Source: Arachis hypogaea (Eukaryota; Streptophyta; Magnoliopsida; Fabales; Fabaceae). Taken from it: 64,000 nt of DNA. Of the stretch, positions 60,890-64,000 are shown piece after piece (the stretch's first letter is position 1; each line of letters begins with the position of its first letter). Location: NCBI RefSeq assembly GCF_003086295.3, contig NC_092043.1, positions 47,954,598 through 48,018,597 of the forward strand. The letters run 5' to 3'. Below the pieces are notes generated by a model that was not told where the DNA came from, did not search any database, and was given only the letters and a program-made list of their open reading frames with translations. The position numbers and the translations under genes were made by a program.

Positions 60890-61262
60890 TAGGTTTAATT
60901 ATTTTATTAGTTTTTATAATTTTATAAAATTTGTAATTAAGTTTTTTTATTTTTTTATTTTTAATTAGATTTTTATATTATTTTTTATTTTGTAATAAAT
61001 TCTTGTAAGTATAAAATATGTTAGAATTACTACAATATTTTTTCATAAATTGAAGATACATACATACAATTAAGAATCTACTTAGATATTTGACTATATA
61101 TTTTTTTGTGAGAAATACTATGTTAATTTTAATGTTTTTTACACGAAAATAATCTAATTACAATGGTAAAATTATTGTAGAGATTTAATTAAAAAGAATA
61201 TATAAAAATCTAATTATAAATTAGACAAAATTATAAAAATTAATAGAATAATTAAACCTTAT
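60890..61262. mobile_element. foldback MITE family F1, copy 3 (upstream of BGAL16-like gene)
   Basis: Begins AGGTTTAATTATTTTATTAG and ends with ATTAATAGAATAATTAAACC. It aligns end to end with the copy at 57570-57935. It lies about 170 bp upstream of the BGAL16-like start codon, so it may sit in the promoter. Confidence 0.7.
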
Positions 61263-63819
61263 ATTTAATATTATGTATTTATTCTAGCGATAATTAATCA
61301 ATGTTAATAAAAGCTAAAAAAATATAAGTTATGACTACTTATTGTTTCCAAATTATGGCTCCAAATATTTTTGACGTATAATTGTTAGAGAGAAATTAAA
61401 TAAAACTTAGGAGACATGTGAGAGTCACAAATGAATAATTGAAGTAGGTGAACTGAAATGTTTGTGATTGTGAGAGGGTGTGATTGGGACTAGTTTTTTT
61501 CTTTCTAATGTGACATACCAAATTCCTGGGTCTTATTCAACAAAAAAGAAGGACATACACGAGAAACAGTTGGAATTATTCCTTTTTGCCAGAATAATAA
61601 TAATAATAATAATACAAACACACACTTCTAGCACACTTTAACTGAATCAAGTGGTTTAATTTAGCATTTCTTTCCATTAATAACATAAAAAATGTGAATC
61701 TCATGAATAAAATAAAAGAGAAAAATTTAAGGCTAGTATAATTTATTATTTTTAGATAATATTTTTAACTATCAATTCAATTTTTTTGATTTAATAATTT
61801 AATAATATATTTTTAGCTCATATTATTAAATATTATTAGCTAACTATATATTGGCTAAAAATATATTCAGATAGATCCTTACAAAATTTTGCATTGGACG
61901 TTTTTATTTCTAAAAAACAATTTATTACATTAAGACTTTTGAACTTTATAAAAATAAGGTACCTAATTTTTTTCATTATATATTTTTATGATTTATTTGT
62001 CTAAATAAAAACAACGAATCATACTAGGATAGAGACTTATATATTTTATTTTTATAAAATTCAGAGACTTCAATGTAATAAAAAATTTTAAAAACAAAAA
62101 TATTTGATATAAAACTTTTTAAAAACCTATTTAAATATATATCTTCATAAATTTTACTAGTTCACTAGCATTTCTCTGAAATAAAATATATAATAAAGGT
62201 AGATAAACATTTTAGTGAATTTACGCTATACATGTTACATACAGTGTTGGGTCAATTTAGTGTGAGTGTGACGCTGTATAAAATATATTTATATTTATAG
62301 CATTTATTTAAATAGCTTTTATCATATACTGCCTCTATAACATTTATCCAACAAGAAAAGGTAACAAATGTAATATTACATTTTTTTATATTGTTAATAA
62401 AAAAAATGCAGAAACAGCAACCTATTATTGTTGTTGTTTTACACGTTAACTTAGCGTGGCTGAGTAGCTACTCAGCCAAGGGTCACATTGAGTGGTGAAT
62501 GTGGTTATCTCTCAATTTTTAAGCTAACTTCGACAAATTAGGCGTCAATTATCAGTTCAGAATAAGTTTTAAGAAAATGACAAACATATGAATTTTTTTT
62601 TCAAATGACAGGAAATTTTTTTTTTAAAAAATGAAAAATACAGACAAGAAATCAAATTTTTAACTCGTTTTTTTCTATGCACCTTTAAGTAGTTATTCAA
62701 ATAAATTTTCAAAAAAATAAAATCAAATATATAATAAATTATTTGTTTAAATTATGAGAGTTTATTTATCGTTTGTATTATTTAAAAGTTTTTGAATATA
62801 TTATTTTGGTGATTTATCTTATTGTAATTAGACACGATTATATATATTAATTTTTATGATATTTTTTAATTTGATAAGCTAAAAACTATTTTTTTTAAGA
62901 ATTTTTTACTGAATAATGGATTGTTATATGTACAAAACGAAATTCGAATTCATGACACTTGTTTAAGTATATTAGTAAACTAATTACCAAATCAGCTAAT
63001 TTTTTATTATCGAATATAATGATTGTTCGACCAATTTAAATTAGTTATATTGATTATTCTTTTAATGTATTTTTTTTTAAATTAAGATGGGGCGAAGCTC
63101 TGTTTTTCTAATGTTAATTAAACATTTTTTAATTCGTTAGTAGAGTCTTATAGCCATTGCCCAAATTAGTTTTGAAGCATGAGTAATAAATATCCCCCCA
63201 TTAGCTTTGTTTTTTTTGGAAGTCACTCAAGAGTGAAAGGTTCCTTCAAGCATTGGAGAAGGCCCAAGCCCAATCAAGCCCATGGGCCGAAAAACATGAC
63301 ATATAATTAAACTAAACTAGTGGAAAATAGTAAAATACGCATGATTGGTCCCCTATAAAACAATAATGAAGGGGACAACATAAGAAGGTGAGGTCAAGTT
63401 TGGCAGCCGCTATTGAAGGATGAAGAACCTTCCCAGAAACTATAACCTTTGATAGAGACTATGAATTATGATGTTCATTTCACTTGGACCTGCTCCTAGT
63501 TGCTACATCCCAAATAAATTCCATCACTCCTGACAATGATGTTTCATCATTTTTTGTTTTCCTTATTATTTTAATTATTGCTGCTCATCAACTATATGCT
63601 TCATTATGTTTAATTATATATATTTTTTATATATTAAACGAAAAAGGCTTTTAAGCTTACAATTGGACTACTTTACAATGATTGGTTGATATAGCCGACA
63701 CTTGATGCTCAAGAAAAAAAATATCATAGTTGCAATGTACACAATAAAAAATAAAATAATAAAGGATAAATTATTCTAACCTATCTTGTCTTTTAAATTA
63801 AGTGAATCTAATTCATAAG

Positions 63820-63873
<54 letters not shown>

Positions 63874-63999
63874 AATGTTAGAAAGAAACAAAATAATCAG
63901 TCTAAATAATTTAAATTTATTTATTATAATAAAATTAAAAAAAATAATTTTTAATATTTTTTATTAATATTTTTTAGTTATTAAATATTTTTTCGTATA
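61263..63999. other. intergenic, right edge
   Basis: No gene identified. Visible are an AAT microsatellite (about 61592-61613), a perfect 20-bp palindrome at 62458-62477 (half site GGCTGAGTAG), and a GC-richer stretch at 63220-63540 with a TATA-like CCCTATAAAA near 63352 that could be a promoter or repeat end. It ends with a TA microsatellite at about 63822-63870. Confidence 0.45.
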
Positions 64000-64000
64000 T

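Noticed and set aside
63340..63480. TATA-like CCCTATAAAA with downstream ATGAAG as a gene start
   Set aside because: No open frame or similarity follows within the window, so promoter status is unsupported.

Overview
The window is AT-rich nuclear DNA of a dicot plant. Its genes have many short GT-AG introns, and it holds plant-only families: plant-type GH35 beta-galactosidases with long multi-exon structures, an AAP amino-acid permease, a chloroplast DUF3727 protein and a SHAQKY-type MYB. It also carries a Ty1/copia element and many small foldback elements. The protein sequences and repeat types look legume-like, and Arachis is my best guess, but the genus is inference from memory and was not tested.

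Layout. (1) 959-4050, minus: the 5' half of an amino-acid permease gene running off the left edge, with foldback elements in its introns and a Mutator-like MITE in its upstream region. (2) 5848-6639, minus: a truncated, frameshifted remnant of a GBA2-type glucosylceramidase. (3) 8343-10446, minus: a two-MYB-domain (SANT plus SHAQKH) transcription factor with a 40-bp micro-exon. (4) 10836-17090: repeat land, with tandem duplications and two related Mutator-like non-autonomous elements, one of them carrying a degenerate plant telomere-repeat array. (5) 17318-20171, plus: a 10-exon chloroplast DUF3727 protein gene. (6) 22230-27049, plus: the glucosidase II alpha subunit (GH31), apparently complete. 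(7) 28164-28496: an orphan exon-like ORF. (8) 29466-30947, minus: a two-exon DUF7733-like membrane protein. (9) 33241-39946, minus: a 19-exon BGAL10-like beta-galactosidase with a C-terminal SUEL lectin domain. (10) 40209-45690: a decayed full-length Ty1/copia element with an internal Tourist-like MITE. (11) 48304-49218: a Pack-MULE-like element holding broken pieces of an epoxide-hydrolase-like gene. (12) 49901-60719, minus: an 18-exon BGAL16-like beta-galactosidase without the lectin domain, full of foldback MITEs. (13) 60720-64000: intergenic.

I rebuilt exon structures by eye from splice sites, reading-frame phase and family similarity. The SANT, DUF3727, glucosidase II, DUF7733 and both beta-galactosidase models close as whole-codon open frames (400, 269, 923, 274, 841 and 713 aa). 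No co-operating gene cluster is apparent. The two GH35 genes are the only related neighbours: they lie in tandem on the same strand, share intron positions and belong to different subclades. Glucosidase II acts on ER N-glycans, the two secreted GH35 enzymes on wall or apoplastic galactosides, and the permease on amino-acid transport. No tRNA, rRNA or CRISPR was recognised.
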